DNA of 55,991 nucleotides. It comes from an uncultured Oscillospiraceae bacterium (GTDB taxonomy: Bacteria; Bacillota; Clostridia; Oscillospirales; Oscillospiraceae). Of this stretch, positions 8,046-18,020 are shown in pieces. Positions within the stretch are counted from its first letter, which is position 1. Every line of letters starts with the position of its first letter. The stretch spans positions 1 through 55,991 of the forward strand of contig CANQHN010000018.1 of NCBI GenBank assembly GCA_947623745.1. The letters run 5' to 3'. A program made the position numbers and the translations under genes. The notes under the pieces were generated by a model. It was not told the origin of the DNA. It ran no database searches and saw only the letters and a list, made by a program, of their open reading frames with translations.

Positions 8046-11000
8046 ATGAAACAGTTAGACATCCGGCAGGAGGGGTACCCCCAGCAGGGGCTGTACTACC
8101 CCCAGTTCGAACACGACGCCTGCGGCATCGGCGTGGTGGTGGACATCAAGGGCCGCAAGAGCTACAGCACCGTAAACGACGCGCTGCGCATCGTGGAGAA
8201 GCTGGAGCACCGGGCCGGCAAGGACGCCGAGGGCAAGACCGGCGACGGCGTGGGCATCCTGCTGCAGATCTCCCACAAGTTTTTCTCCAAGACCGCTCCG
8301 GCCTGCGGCATCAAGCTCGGGGAGGAGCGCGACTACGGCATCGGCATGTTCTTCTTCCCCCAGGACACCCTCAAGCGCAACCAGGCCAAGAAGATGTTCG
8401 AGGTCATCGTGGCCAAGGAGGGCATGGAGTTCCTCGGCTGGCGCCAGGTGCCGGTGGTCACCCAGGTGCTGGGTAAAAAGGCCCTGGACAAGATGCCCAA
8501 CATCCAGCAGGCGTTCATCAAGCGGCCCGATGGAGTGGCGAAAGGGCTGGACTTTGACCGCAAGCTGTATGTGGCCCGCCGGGTGTTCGAGCAGTCCAAC
8601 ATCGACACCTACGTGCCCTCCCTCTCCAGCCGGACCATCGTCTACAAGGGCATGTTCCTGGTGCGGGAGCTGAGGCAGTTCTACCTGGACCTGCAGGACC
8701 AGGACTACGAGAGCGCCATCGCCTTTGTCCACTCCCGCTTCTCCACCAACACCAACCCCTCCTGGGAGCTGGCCCACCCCTACCGCATGATCTGCCACAA
8801 CGGCGAGATCAACACCATCCGGGGCAACGTGGACCGCATGTCCTCCCGGGAGGAGACCATGTCCAACCCCATCATCGACGACGAGCTGGACAAGGTCTAC
8901 CCGGTGATCAGCCCCCACGGCTCCGACTCGGCCATGCTGGACAACGCCCTGGAGTTCATGGTCATGTCCGGCATGGACCTGCCTCTGGCGGTGATGACCA
9001 CCATCCCCGAGCCCTGGATGAAGGACAACAACATCTCCCGGGCCAAGCGGGACCTGTACCAGTACTACGCCATCATGATGGAGCCCTGGGACGGCCCGGC
9101 CTCCATCCTGTTCTCTGACGGCGACACCGTGGGCGCCGTGCTGGACCGCAACGGCCTGCGCCCGAGCCGGTACTACATCACCGACGACGACAAGCTCATC
9201 CTCTCCTCCGAGGTTGGTGCCCTGGAGGTGGACGCCGCCCACGTGGTGAAGAAGTCCCGCCTCCAGCCCGGCAAGATGCTGCTGGTGGACACTGTCCAGG
9301 GGCGTATCATCGGCGACACCGAGATCAAGGAGACCTACGCCGCCCGCCAGCCCTACGGCGAGTGGCTGGACCGGGGCCTGGTGCGGCTGCGCGACCTGCC
9401 CATCCCCAACAAGAAGGTGCCCAGCTACACCTACCAGGAGCTCACCCGGCTGCAGAAGGCCTTCGGCTACGCCTATGAGGACGTGAAGAACACCATCCTC
9501 CCCATGGCCCGCACCGGGGCGGAGCCCACCGCCGCCATGGGCATCGACATCCCCCTGGCGGTGCTGTCCGACCACGAGCAGCCCCTGTTCAACTACTTCA
9601 AGCAGCTCTTTGCCCAGGTCACCAACCCGCCCATCGACTCCATCCGGGAGGAGACAGTCACCGACACCACCGTCTACGTGGGCAACAACGGCAACCTGCT
9701 GGAGGAGAAGGCGGAGAACTGCCACGCGCTCCAGGTCCACCGGCCCATCCTCACCAGCGTGGAGCTGATGAAGATCCAGACCATGAAGAAGCCGGGGTTC
9801 CACGTGGAGACGGTGTCCATCCTCCACTACAAGAACACCCCCCTCAAGCTGGCGCTGGACCACCTGTTTGTGACGGTGGACCGGGCCTACCGCAACGGGG
9901 CCAACATCGTCATCCTCTCCGACCGGGGGGTGGACGAGAACCACGTGCCCATCCCCTCCCTGCTGGCCGTGTCCGCCGTGGAGCGCTACCTCATCCGCAC
10001 CAAGAAGTCCTCCGCTGTGTCCATCGTGCTGGAGTCCGCCGAGCCCCGGGACGTGCACCACTTCGCCACCCTGCTGGGCTACGGCGCCCGGGCGGTGAAC
10101 CCCTACCTGGTCCACGACACCATCGGCTCCCTCATCGACCAGGGCCTGCTGGACAAGGACTACCACACCGCCGTCAAGGACTACAACGAGGCCATCGTCC
10201 ACGGCATCGTGAAGATCGCCTCCAAGATGGGGATCTCCACCATCCAGTCCTACCAGTCCGCCCAGATCTTCGAGGCGGTGGGCATCGACAAGTCGGTGGT
10301 GGACGAGTATTTCACCGGCACCATCAGCCGCGTGGGCGGCGTGGGCCTGAAGGAGATCGGCGAGATGGTGGAGAGCCACCACTCCCGTGCCTTCGACCCC
10401 CTGGGCCTGGGGGGCGACCCCACCCTGGACAGCATGGGCGAGCACAAGGCCCGCGCCGGCCAGGAGGACCACATGTACAACCCGGAGGTCATCCACCTGC
10501 TCCAGGAGGCCACCCGGAAGGGCGACTACGCCCTGTTCAAGAAGTACTCCGCCCTGGTGGACGACGCCGCCAAGCCCCACACCCTGCGGGGCCTGATGGA
10601 GATGCAGTACCTGGATAAGCCCATCCCCATCGACGAGGTGGAGAGCGTGGAGTCCATCGTCAAGCGCTTCAAGACCGGGGCCATGTCCTTCGGCTCCATC
10701 TCCCGGGAGGCCCACGAGTGCATGGCCATCGCCATGAACACCCTGGGCGGCAAGTCCAACTCCGGCGAGGGCGGCGAGGACCCGGCCCGCTTCGGCACCA
10801 TCACCAACTCCGCCATCAAGCAGGTGGCCTCCGGCCGGTTCGGCGTCACCAGCGAGTACCTGGTGTCCGCCCAGGACCTCCAGATCAAGATGGCCCAGGG
10901 CGCCAAGCCCGGCGAGGGCGGCAACCTGCCCGGCAAGAAGGTCACCCCCGAGGTGGGCAAGACCCGCAACTCCACCCCGGGCGTCACCCTCATCTCCCCG

Positions 11001-12587
11001 CCGCCCCACCACGACATCTACTCCATCGAGGACCTGGCCCAGCTGATCTACGACCTGAAGAACTCCAACCGCCAGGCCCGGATCTCCGTGAAGCTGTGCT
11101 CTGAGCCGGGCGTCGGCACCATCGCCGCGGGCGTCGCCAAGGCGGGCGCCCAGGTGGTGCTCATCTGCGGCTACGACGGCGGCACCGGGGCCGCCCCCCG
11201 CAACTCCATCCACTCCGCCGGCGTGCCCTGGGAGCTGGGCGTGGCTGAGGCCCACCAGACCCTCATCATGAACGGCCTGCGCTCCCGGATCATCGTGGAG
11301 ACCGACGGCAAGCTCATGAGCGGCCGGGACGTGGCCATCGCCTGTATGCTGGGCGCCGAGGAGTTCGGCTTCGGCAGCGTGTCCCTGGTGACCATGGGCT
11401 GTTGCATGATGCGGGTGTGCAACCTGGGCACCTGCCCCGTGGGCATCGCCACCCAAAACCCGGAGCTGCGCAAGCGCTTCACCGGCAAGCCCGAGTACGT
11501 GATGAACTTCATGCGCTTCGTGGCCCAGGAGCTGCGGGAGCACATGGCCAGGCTGGGGGTGCGCACCGTCAATGAGCTGGTGGGCCGCACCGACCTGCTG
11601 AAGGTCCGGAAGCACGCGGTGAACAGCCGCGCCGCCACCGTCAAGCTGGACGCCATCCTGAACAACCCCTACCAGGGGGCGGACGTAAAGACCCACTTCG
11701 ACCCCGCCGACGTCTACGACTTCGAGCTGGAAAAGACCGTGGATATGAAGCTGCTGAAAAAGTTCAGGGGGGCCCTGGAGAAGGGGGAGCCCAAGAGCGT
11801 CTCCATCCGCGTCTCCTCCACCGACCGCACCCTGGGCACCATCCTGGGCAGCGATATCACCCGGCTCCACGGCAACTCCCTGCCCGAGGACACCTACACC
11901 GTCAAGTGCACCGGCGGAGCGGGCCAGTCCTTCGGGGCCTTCATCCCCAAGGGCCTGACCCTGGAGCTGGAGGGCGACTGCAACGACCACATGGGCAAGG
12001 GCCTGTCCGGCGGCAAGATCGTGGTTTACCCGCCCAAAAACGCCGCCTATAAGGCTGACGAGAACATCATCATCGGCAACGTGGCCCTCTACGGCGCCAC
12101 CAGCGGCAAGGCGTTCATCAATGGCGTGGCCGGCGAGCGGTTCGCCGTGCGCAACTCCGGCGCCTGGGCCGTGGTGGAGGGCGTGGGCGACCACGGCTGT
12201 GAGTACATGACCGGCGGCTGTGTGGTGGTCCTGGGCCCCACCGGCAAGAACTTCGCGGCCGGCATGTCCGGCGGCATCGCCTATGTCTGGGACGAGGACC
12301 GGGACCTCTACCTGCGGCTGAACAAGGCCCTGGTGACCATGGACCCGGTCACGGAAAAGAGCGACATCGCCCAGATCCGCCAGATGCTCACCGAGCACGT
12401 GGCGGCGACCGGCTCCCCCAAGGCGAAGGAGATTTTGGAGCACCTGGATGAGAAGGCCCAGTGCTTCAAGAAGATCCTGCCCCGGGACTACGAGCGGATG
12501 ATGCGGATCATCAACGACTTTATGGATCAGGGCATGAGCCGCGAGGACGCAGAGATCGAGGCCTTCAACATCAGCACCAAGGACTAA
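8046..12587 (+). CDS. gltB: Glutamate synthase large subunit
   Basis: The 1,513-residue alpha subunit of NADPH-dependent glutamate synthase makes two glutamates from glutamine and 2-oxoglutarate. The N-terminal class-II amidotransferase begins at 'HDACGIGVV'; Cys26 should become the N-terminal nucleophile after propeptide removal. The central and FMN-binding synthase domains follow, with 'CCMMRVCNLGTCPVGIATQ' holding the three cysteines of the 3Fe-4S cluster (C1119, C1125, C1130). The C-terminal GXGXG beta-helix runs to 'GEYMTGG'-like repeats. An in-frame codon at 8001 exists, but the ATG at 8046 has the GGGGAG site and gives the normal propeptide. The gene ends 13 bp before gltD. Codon use is extremely C/G-rich. 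Confidence 0.97.
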   Translation: MKQLDIRQEGYPQQGLYYPQFEHDACGIGVVVDIKGRKSYSTVNDALRIVEKLEHRAGKDAEGKTGDGVGILLQISHKFFSKTAPACGIKLGEERDYGIGMFFFPQDTLKRNQAKKMFEVIVAKEGMEFLGWRQVPVVTQVLGKKALDKMPNIQQAFIKRPDGVAKGLDFDRKLYVARRVFEQSNIDTYVPSLSSRTIVYKGMFLVRELRQFYLDLQDQDYESAIAFVHSRFSTNTNPSWELAHPYRMICHNGEINTIRGNVDRMSSREETMSNPIIDDELDKVYPVISPHGSDSAMLDNALEFMVMSGMDLPLAVMTTIPEPWMKDNNISRAKRDLYQYYAIMMEPWDGPASILFSDGDTVGAVLDRNGLRPSRYYITDDDKLILSSEVGALEVDAAHVVKKSRLQPGKMLLVDTVQGRIIGDTEIKETYAARQPYGEWLDRGLVRLRDLPIPNKKVPSYTYQELTRLQKAFGYAYEDVKNTILPMARTGAEPTAAMGIDIPLAVLSDHEQPLFNYFKQLFAQVTNPPIDSIREETVTDTTVYVGNNGNLLEEKAENCHALQVHRPILTSVELMKIQTMKKPGFHVETVSILHYKNTPLKLALDHLFVTVDRAYRNGANIVILSDRGVDENHVPIPSLLAVSAVERYLIRTKKSSAVSIVLESAEPRDVHHFATLLGYGARAVNPYLVHDTIGSLIDQGLLDKDYHTAVKDYNEAIVHGIVKIASKMGISTIQSYQSAQIFEAVGIDKSVVDEYFTGTISRVGGVGLKEIGEMVESHHSRAFDPLGLGGDPTLDSMGEHKARAGQEDHMYNPEVIHLLQEATRKGDYALFKKYSALVDDAAKPHTLRGLMEMQYLDKPIPIDEVESVESIVKRFKTGAMSFGSISREAHECMAIAMNTLGGKSNSGEGGEDPARFGTITNSAIKQVASGRFGVTSEYLVSAQDLQIKMAQGAKPGEGGNLPGKKVTPEVGKTRNSTPGVTLISPPPHHDIYSIEDLAQLIYDLKNSNRQARISVKLCSEPGVGTIAAGVAKAGAQVVLICGYDGGTGAAPRNSIHSAGVPWELGVAEAHQTLIMNGLRSRIIVETDGKLMSGRDVAIACMLGAEEFGFGSVSLVTMGCCMMRVCNLGTCPVGIATQNPELRKRFTGKPEYVMNFMRFVAQELREHMARLGVRTVNELVGRTDLLKVRKHAVNSRAATVKLDAILNNPYQGADVKTHFDPADVYDFELEKTVDMKLLKKFRGALEKGEPKSVSIRVSSTDRTLGTILGSDITRLHGNSLPEDTYTVKCTGGAGQSFGAFIPKGLTLELEGDCNDHMGKGLSGGKIVVYPPKNAAYKADENIIIGNVALYGATSGKAFINGVAGERFAVRNSGAWAVVEGVGDHGCEYMTGGCVVVLGPTGKNFAAGMSGGIAYVWDEDRDLYLRLNKALVTMDPVTEKSDIAQIRQMLTEHVAATGSPKAKEILEHLDEKAQCFKKILPRDYERMMRIINDFMDQGMSREDAEIEAFNISTKD

Positions 12588-12600
12588 GGGGGAGCAGAAG

Positions 12601-14079
12601 ATGGGAAAGATCACTGGATTTTTGGAGTATCAGCGCCAGGCCAACCCTGCCGAGGCGCCGCTGGACCGCATTGAGCACTGGAAGGAGTTCCACCCCCGGC
12701 TCCAGGAGGCCGACCGCCGCCAGCAGGGCGCTCGGTGCATGGAGTGCGGCATTCCCTTCTGTCAGTCCGGCGTACAGCTCAACGGCATGTTCACCGGCTG
12801 TCCGCTACACAACCTGGTACCCGAGTGGAACGACCTGCTGTTTACCGGCAGCCTGCCCCAGGCGTTGGAGCGGCTGCGCAAGGCCAACAACTTCCCGGAG
12901 TTCACCGGCCGGGTGTGTCCCGCCCTGTGCGAGGCGGCCTGCACCTGCGGGCAGCACGGGGACCCCGTCACCGTCCGGGAGAACGAGCTGGGCATCATTG
13001 AGGAGGGCTACTCCCGGGGCCTGGTGAAGGCCGAGCCCCCCGCCCACCGCAGCGGCAAGACGGTGGCGGTGGTGGGCTCCGGCCCCTCCGGCCTGGCGGC
13101 GGCCGACCAGCTCAACCGCCGCGGCCACTCCGTCACCGTGTTCGAGCGGGAGGACCGGGTGGGCGGCCTGCTGATGTACGGCATCCCCAACATGAAGCTG
13201 GAAAAGAAATACGTCAAGCGGCGCGTGGAGATCATGGAGCAGGAGGGGGTCAAGTTCGTCACCGGGGTCAACGTGGGCGGCGACAAGGCCGCCCGGGAGC
13301 TGCTGGACAGCTTTGACGCGGTGGTGCTGTGCACCGGCGCCAAACAGCCCCGGGATCTGAACGTCCCCGGCCGGGACGCCAAGGGGGTCCACTTCGCCGT
13401 GGACTTCCTGGCCGCCACCACAAAGAGCCTGCTGAACTCCAAGCTCAAGGACGGCAACTACATCAGCGCCGCCGGCAAGGACGTAATCATCGTCGGCGGC
13501 GGCGACACCGGCAACGACTGCGTGGGCACCGCCATCCGCCACGGGTGCAAATCCGTCACCCAGCTGGAGATGATGCCCAAGCTGCCCGACTGCCGCACCG
13601 ACGACAACCGCTGGCCCGAGTGGCCCCGGGTGTGCAAGACCGACTACGGCCAGGAGGAGGCCATCGCCCTGTTCGGCCACGACCCGCGGATCTACCAGAC
13701 CACGGTGAAGGAGCTGCTCACCGGCGAGAACGGGGAGCTGCGGGCGGTCAAGACCATCAAGCTGGAGCCCAAAAAGGACCAGAAGACGGGCCGCGTGAAC
13801 ATGGTGGAGGTCCCCGGCACCGAGGAGGAGCTGCCCTGCCAGCTGCTGCTCATCGCCGCGGGCTTCCTGGGGCCGGAGGCCTACGTGGCCCAGGCCTTCG
13901 GCGTGGAGACGGATGCCCGCTCCAACTTGAAGGCCGACAACTACGCCACCAGCATCCCCGGGGTGTTCGCCGCCGGTGACGCCCGCCGGGGGCAGTCCCT
14001 GGTGGTGTGGGCCATCGCCGAGGGCCGGGGCGCGGCCCGGGCGGTAGACGAGTACCTGATGGGGTACAGCTATCTCTAA
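12601..14079 (+). CDS. gltD: Glutamate synthase small subunit
   Basis: The 492-residue beta subunit passes electrons from NADPH through FAD to the large subunit. The N-terminal cysteine clusters '[13 protein letters not shown]', 'GCPLHN' and '[12 protein letters not shown]' bind 4Fe-4S centres. An FAD Rossmann motif '[17 protein letters not shown]' lies near residue 157 and an NADPH motif '[13 protein letters not shown]' near residue 296. The C-terminal '[19 protein letters not shown]' is the family's FAD-binding end. Length is normal and it is co-transcribed with gltB. Confidence 0.97.
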   Translation: MGKITGFLEYQRQANPAEAPLDRIEHWKEFHPRLQEADRRQQGARCMECGIPFCQSGVQLNGMFTGCPLHNLVPEWNDLLFTGSLPQALERLRKANNFPEFTGRVCPALCEAACTCGQHGDPVTVRENELGIIEEGYSRGLVKAEPPAHRSGKTVAVVGSGPSGLAAADQLNRRGHSVTVFEREDRVGGLLMYGIPNMKLEKKYVKRRVEIMEQEGVKFVTGVNVGGDKAARELLDSFDAVVLCTGAKQPRDLNVPGRDAKGVHFAVDFLAATTKSLLNSKLKDGNYISAAGKDVIIVGGGDTGNDCVGTAIRHGCKSVTQLEMMPKLPDCRTDDNRWPEWPRVCKTDYGQEEAIALFGHDPRIYQTTVKELLTGENGELRAVKTIKLEPKKDQKTGRVNMVEVPGTEEELPCQLLLIAAGFLGPEAYVAQAFGVETDARSNLKADNYATSIPGVFAAGDARRGQSLVVWAIAEGRGAARAVDEYLMGYSYL

Positions 14080-14083
14080 ACGA

Positions 14084-14119
14084 CAGCGGGGTGTCCGTGT
14101 CTCCACGGGCACCCCGCTG
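14084..14119 (+). terminator. Strong hairpin directly after gltD
   Basis: A 16-bp stem (14084-14099 with 14104-14119, one wobble) lies four bases after the gltD stop. It lacks a T-run and may protect the mRNA end or act together with the next hairpin. Confidence 0.6.
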
Positions 14120-14151
14120 AAAGCTGCAACGGGCTGCAATGCCGTTAAAAT

Positions 14152-14187
14152 GGGAGGACACTGCAAATGCGGCATCCTCCCTGCTTT
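14152..14187 (+). terminator. Terminator between gltD and the metal ATPase
   Basis: GGGAGGA (14152-14158) pairs with TCCTCCC (14175-14181) and is followed by TGCTTTTT. It ends plus-strand transcription just before the convergent ATPase gene. Confidence 0.6.
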
Positions 14188-14207
14188 TTCTGTTCAATTA
14201 TGATGCC

Positions 14208-16163
14208 TTACTCCTTTTCATCCGCCACGGCGGGTCCCTTTTCCGGCTGCTCCCTCGTGAGACGGCCGGCCTGACGGAGGATGCGGGAGCTGTTGATCAG
14301 AATGATAAACGCGCCGATGTTGTGCAGGAAGGCCCCCGCCAGGGCGGGGATCAGCCCCACCGCCGCCAGCAGCATCATGAACAGGCTGACTGCAAAGGCG
14401 ATTGCGATATTCTGATACATGATGCTCTTGGTGGACCGGGCCAGGGAGATGACGAAGGGGATGTTCTCCAGATCGTTGTTCATCAGGGCGATGTCCGCGC
14501 TCTGGATCGCCACATCGGAGCCCATGGCGCCCATGGCAATGCCCACATCCGCCTCGGCCAGGGCGAGCGCGTCGTTGATGCCGTCGCCCACGGCCAGCAC
14601 TTGGGCGTCCTGCCGCAGGAGCTTCACCCGCTCCAGCTTCTCCTCCGGGAGCAGCTGGAAATAGGCCTCGTCCATGCCGGCCTGGAGCTGGATGTGCCTG
14701 GCCGCCCGCTCCCGGTCGCCGGTGAGCAGGACGGAGCGGCTCACCCCCATGTCCCGCAGGCGGCGGATCACGTCCTCCGCCTCCGGACGGATGGAGTCGT
14801 CGAACATCAGGCACCCCAGCACCATCCCGCCGCGGACCACCCAGTTGGCCGGGCCGCCGCCCCGCTCCAGCTCCGTCTCATCCAAATGGTAGCCCAGGGA
14901 CTCGATCCAGCTCCGGCTGCCGAACAGCACCTCGTCCGTCCCCTTGACGGCTGTGATGCCCTTGCCGGGCTGCTCCCGCACCTCATAGCCGCTCTCGCAG
15001 CTGATCCCCTCCATCTCCCTCATCAGGGAGCGAGAGATGGGGTGCATGGAGCCGGACGCGGCGCAGGCCCCGGCGGCGAACAGCTCCTCCCTGCTCTTGG
15101 CGCCCTGGAGATACCAGCCGTTCACCGACAGCTCTCCCCGGGTGATGGTGCCCGTCTTGTCGAAGATGATGGTGCTCACCTGGGTCAGCTGCTCTACGAA
15201 TTTTGAGCTCTTGATCAGGATGCCCCGCTTGGTGGCCGCGGCCAGGGCCGCGATCATGGGGGCGGAGCTGACCAGCATGTGGCCGCAGGGACAGCTCACC
15301 ACCAGCACGGCGATGGCGTTGCCCACCTCCCTGGTCAGCAGGGCGGCCAGGGCAGCCACCGACAGGGCGAAGGGGATATAGTAGTGCATGAACTGGTCAA
15401 CGATGCGCATCTCGGGGATGGAGATCTTCTGGGCGTCCTCCAGCAGCTTGACGATCTTGTTGAACGAGGTGTCCTGGTACTCCTTCTCCACCCGCACGCG
15501 GATCACGCCGTCCAGATTGGTGGTGCCGGCGTAGACCGGGTCGCCCACCGACACAGAGGCGGGCAGCGGCTCGCCGGTGAGGGATTTCTGGTCGATATTG
15601 GACTTGCCCCAGATCACGGTGCCGTCAACGGGCAGGAACACGCCCGGGTGGACGATCACCACATCTCCCCGCTTCAGGCTGGCGGCGTCCACCGTCTTTT
15701 CCCCCTCCTCTGTCTCCAGCAGGGCGGTGGACGCCTGCATCTTCTTCAGGCCCTCGATGGCGTCCCGGCCGCCCATGATGCTGCGCTCCTCCAGAAAGTG
15801 GACCACGCTCAGGATCACGGGGATGAGGATGGCCAGCTCGTGCTGCCCGGTGATATAGCAGGCCAGTACGGCGATGGATACCAGGATCTCCATGGCGTTG
15901 ACCACGTCCTGCTGCAAAAACCCCTGGATGGCGGTGACCAGCAGGGGGACGCCCTCGATGAGCACCCCCACCGAGTAGATCAGGCCCGCCACCACCGCCT
16001 GCTGGGGAAAGACCAGCTTATAGATCAGCCCCGTCACAAGGCAGGTCATGGCCGCCAGGGCGGTGGAAATCTCCCGGGAGATTTTCCGCTTCTCCCCCTG
16101 GGACAGGTCGGCGGAGTGGAAATCCTCCAGCACGTGATCCGCGGTATGGGTCAGATTTTCCAT
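14208..16163 (-). CDS. P1B-type heavy-metal translocating ATPase
   Basis: The 651-residue membrane pump has all P-type catalytic motifs: 'SLTGEP' (actuator), 'CPC' in the ion-binding helix (291-293), phosphorylated Asp335 in 'DKTGTI', 'SMHP' (His374-Pro375, the P1B signature), and 'GDGINDALALAEADVG'. It lacks the N-terminal CxxC metal-binding domain. Its last TM pair carries 'FLHNIGAFIILINSS' where Zn/Cd pumps have an Asp, so the metal cannot be assigned from sequence. It is the last gene of an operon with three SPFH proteins (12-bp gap to the preceding gene), an unusual partnership. A GGAGGGG ribosome site precedes the ATG. Confidence 0.88.
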   Translation of the reverse strand: MENLTHTADHVLEDFHSADLSQGEKRKISREISTALAAMTCLVTGLIYKLVFPQQAVVAGLIYSVGVLIEGVPLLVTAIQGFLQQDVVNAMEILVSIAVLACYITGQHELAILIPVILSVVHFLEERSIMGGRDAIEGLKKMQASTALLETEEGEKTVDAASLKRGDVVIVHPGVFLPVDGTVIWGKSNIDQKSLTGEPLPASVSVGDPVYAGTTNLDGVIRVRVEKEYQDTSFNKIVKLLEDAQKISIPEMRIVDQFMHYYIPFALSVAALAALLTREVGNAIAVLVVSCPCGHMLVSSAPMIAALAAATKRGILIKSSKFVEQLTQVSTIIFDKTGTITRGELSVNGWYLQGAKSREELFAAGACAASGSMHPISRSLMREMEGISCESGYEVREQPGKGITAVKGTDEVLFGSRSWIESLGYHLDETELERGGGPANWVVRGGMVLGCLMFDDSIRPEAEDVIRRLRDMGVSRSVLLTGDRERAARHIQLQAGMDEAYFQLLPEEKLERVKLLRQDAQVLAVGDGINDALALAEADVGIAMGAMGSDVAIQSADIALMNNDLENIPFVISLARSTKSIMYQNIAIAFAVSLFMMLLAAVGLIPALAGAFLHNIGAFIILINSSRILRQAGRLTREQPEKGPAVADEKE

Positions 16164-16175
16164 CTCATCCCCTCC

Positions 16176-17126
16176 TTACGGCAGGAATACCTGGGGAGTC
16201 CCCTCCCCGTCGGGCAGAACGATCTTGCCGCCCATCTTGTTCAGCACCGCCGTGACCTTCTCCCGGAACACCCGCTCCCAAACCACGTCCTGGTTGCGCT
16301 GGTACTCCTCGTACAGGCCGTAGAACTCCGCCACCCGGTCGTTGGCTATGGTCAGCTGCTCCGACTGCGCGACCTGGGCGTCGCTGACCAGCTTGTCCGC
16401 ACTGGCCCGGGCGTCGGGAATCACCTGCTCCCGGTACTGGTTGGCCTGCTGGATCTTGGTCTCCTTCTCCACGTAGGCCGCATTGACCTGGTTGAAGTGG
16501 TAGGACAGGGCCTCCGGGGGCTTGATGCTACGGATCTCAAACTCGGTGATGGTCACCCCCATCTCCAGCTGGTCCATCAGGGCCTGGGAGCGGCTGATGA
16601 CCTGCTGGGTGTACACGTCCTTCTCATCCGTGAGCAGGCCGTCCACCCCGGTGGAGGTGGCGCAGGAGGTCATCACGCCGCTGACGATGCCGTTGATGGC
16701 CTTCTGCGGGTCGCTGTTGTAGAGGGCGTACTCCACCGGGTCGGTGATGCGGTACTTCAGGGTGGCGTCGATGTGGATGATGTTCTCGTCCCCTGTGATC
16801 AGATAGCCGGTCTCCTGGATATCCGCGTAGGCGGGGTCGGCGGAGGACGCGTGGGTGGTGACCGCCACCTCCTGGACCCGGCCCACCGGGACCTTGACCA
16901 CCTCGTCGATCACATAGGGGAACGCCAGCAGCAGGCCCGGCTGGTGGATCTGCTCCTCTCGGGTATCCCCCACCAGCTTTCCGAACCGCAGCACCACTCC
17001 CACCTCATAGTTGTTGACCACCCGGATGCCGGAGCAGCAGATGATCACCGCCAGGATGGCGATGAGCCACTTGCAGTAGAGCATGGCCGTGTTGATGATG
17101 GTCACAAAACGCTCGGAATGCTTCAT
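16176..17126 (-). CDS. SPFH-domain membrane protein (HflK-like)
   Basis: A 316-residue bitopic membrane protein: one TM helix (about 18-36), then an SPFH/prohibitin domain starting 'VNNYEVGVVLRFGKLVG' and a C-terminal alanine-, glutamine- and glutamate-rich helix likely to form a coiled coil (about 210-290). In proteobacteria HflK/HflC form a large cage that restrains the FtsH protease; in other bacteria SPFH proteins organise membrane microdomains. 'EIRSIKPPEALSYHFNQVNA' corresponds to the HflK motif 'PPxxVxxAFxxV'. No ftsH gene is adjacent. It sits between an HflC-like gene (12-bp gap) and the metal ATPase, suggesting a shared complex or membrane domain (inference). Confidence 0.8.
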   Translation of the reverse strand: MKHSERFVTIINTAMLYCKWLIAILAVIICCSGIRVVNNYEVGVVLRFGKLVGDTREEQIHQPGLLLAFPYVIDEVVKVPVGRVQEVAVTTHASSADPAYADIQETGYLITGDENIIHIDATLKYRITDPVEYALYNSDPQKAINGIVSGVMTSCATSTGVDGLLTDEKDVYTQQVISRSQALMDQLEMGVTITEFEIRSIKPPEALSYHFNQVNAAYVEKETKIQQANQYREQVIPDARASADKLVSDAQVAQSEQLTIANDRVAEFYGLYEEYQRNQDVVWERVFREKVTAVLNKMGGKIVLPDGEGTPQVFLP

Positions 17127-17138
17127 CCCGCACCCCCG

Positions 17139-18020
17139 TCACTGTCCGGCCAGCACGTCGAAGGGGGGCTGGTCCATCTTCACGATCATCACCGTGTTCT
17201 CGTCCACCGAGGCCTCCAGAGCGGCCAGCTTGCGCAGGAACTTGTACAGCTCCGGGTCCTGGGTGTGGGCGGAGGCGTAGATGCCGGCCACGGTGCGCTC
17301 GGTCTCGGCGTTGATCTGGGCGGCCTCCTCCCTGCCCTCGGCGATGATGCTGGCCACCTCCGCGTCGGACTCGCTGACGATGATCTTGGCGTCCCGCTCG
17401 CCCTCGGCCAGCAGCTGGTCGATGTATTTCTGCCGTTCGGCCTGCATCTGAGTAAAGACGCTCTGCACATTGGTGGAGGGCAGGCCGATGCGCCGCAGGC
17501 GCAGGTCGTGGATCTGGATACCGTATTGGTCCAGGGCGTGGGCGGCCACCTCCTGGAGCATGATCTGCTCGATCTCAGTGATCTTGATGTCGTCCTCGTC
17601 CATAGACACCAGGCTGGACAGGTCATAGCTGCCCATGGTCCCGTTTTTGGAGTTGGCGATCAGGTCACCCAGATACTTCTCCGCCACCGCCGTGTCGCCC
17701 ACGCTGGTGTAGTAGCGCAGGGGATCGGCGATGCTCCAGATGGCGTAGGTCTGCATGATGACATTTCGCTTGTCATGGGTCAGGGTCTCCAGGTAGCCGG
17801 AGTCCATGTACTGCTTGCGGGCGTCGTAGACGCTGACGTTCTCAAAGGGCCAGGGCAGGCGCAGATACATCCCCGCCTGGGTGATGGACGCCCTGGCGGC
17901 GCCGAAGCGGGTCACCACCGCGCACTGTCCCTCATCCACTTTGAACACAAAGCCGAAGAACCCAATGATGACCGCCACGATCAGGGCAAAGGCCCACTTC
18001 ACGATGCGTTTCTGATTCAT
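17139..18020 (-). CDS. SPFH-domain membrane protein (HflC-like)
   Basis: A 293-residue protein with an N-terminal TM helix (about 8-27) and an SPFH domain that resembles HflC more than HflK: 'VDEGQCAVVTRFG', 'DARKQYMDSG', 'RRIGLPSTNVQSVFTQMQAE' and the C-terminal 'DPELYKFLRKLAALEASVDE', which parallels HflC 'DPDFYAFIRSLRAYE'. The start overlaps the stop of the upstream multi-TM SPFH gene by four bases (ATGA), so translation is coupled. The three SPFH genes in a row suggest a hetero-oligomer. Confidence 0.82.
   Translation of the reverse strand: MNQKRIVKWAFALIVAVIIGFFGFVFKVDEGQCAVVTRFGAARASITQAGMYLRLPWPFENVSVYDARKQYMDSGYLETLTHDKRNVIMQTYAIWSIADPLRYYTSVGDTAVAEKYLGDLIANSKNGTMGSYDLSSLVSMDEDDIKITEIEQIMLQEVAAHALDQYGIQIHDLRLRRIGLPSTNVQSVFTQMQAERQKYIDQLLAEGERDAKIIVSESDAEVASIIAEGREEAAQINAETERTVAGIYASAHTQDPELYKFLRKLAALEASVDENTVMIVKMDQPPFDVLAGQ

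Noticed and set aside
8055-12614. Very long open frame antisense to gltB
   Set aside because: It is a by-product of extreme third-position G/C use in gltB; the translation is His/Gly/Val/Leu/Gln-rich with no domain and no ribosome site.
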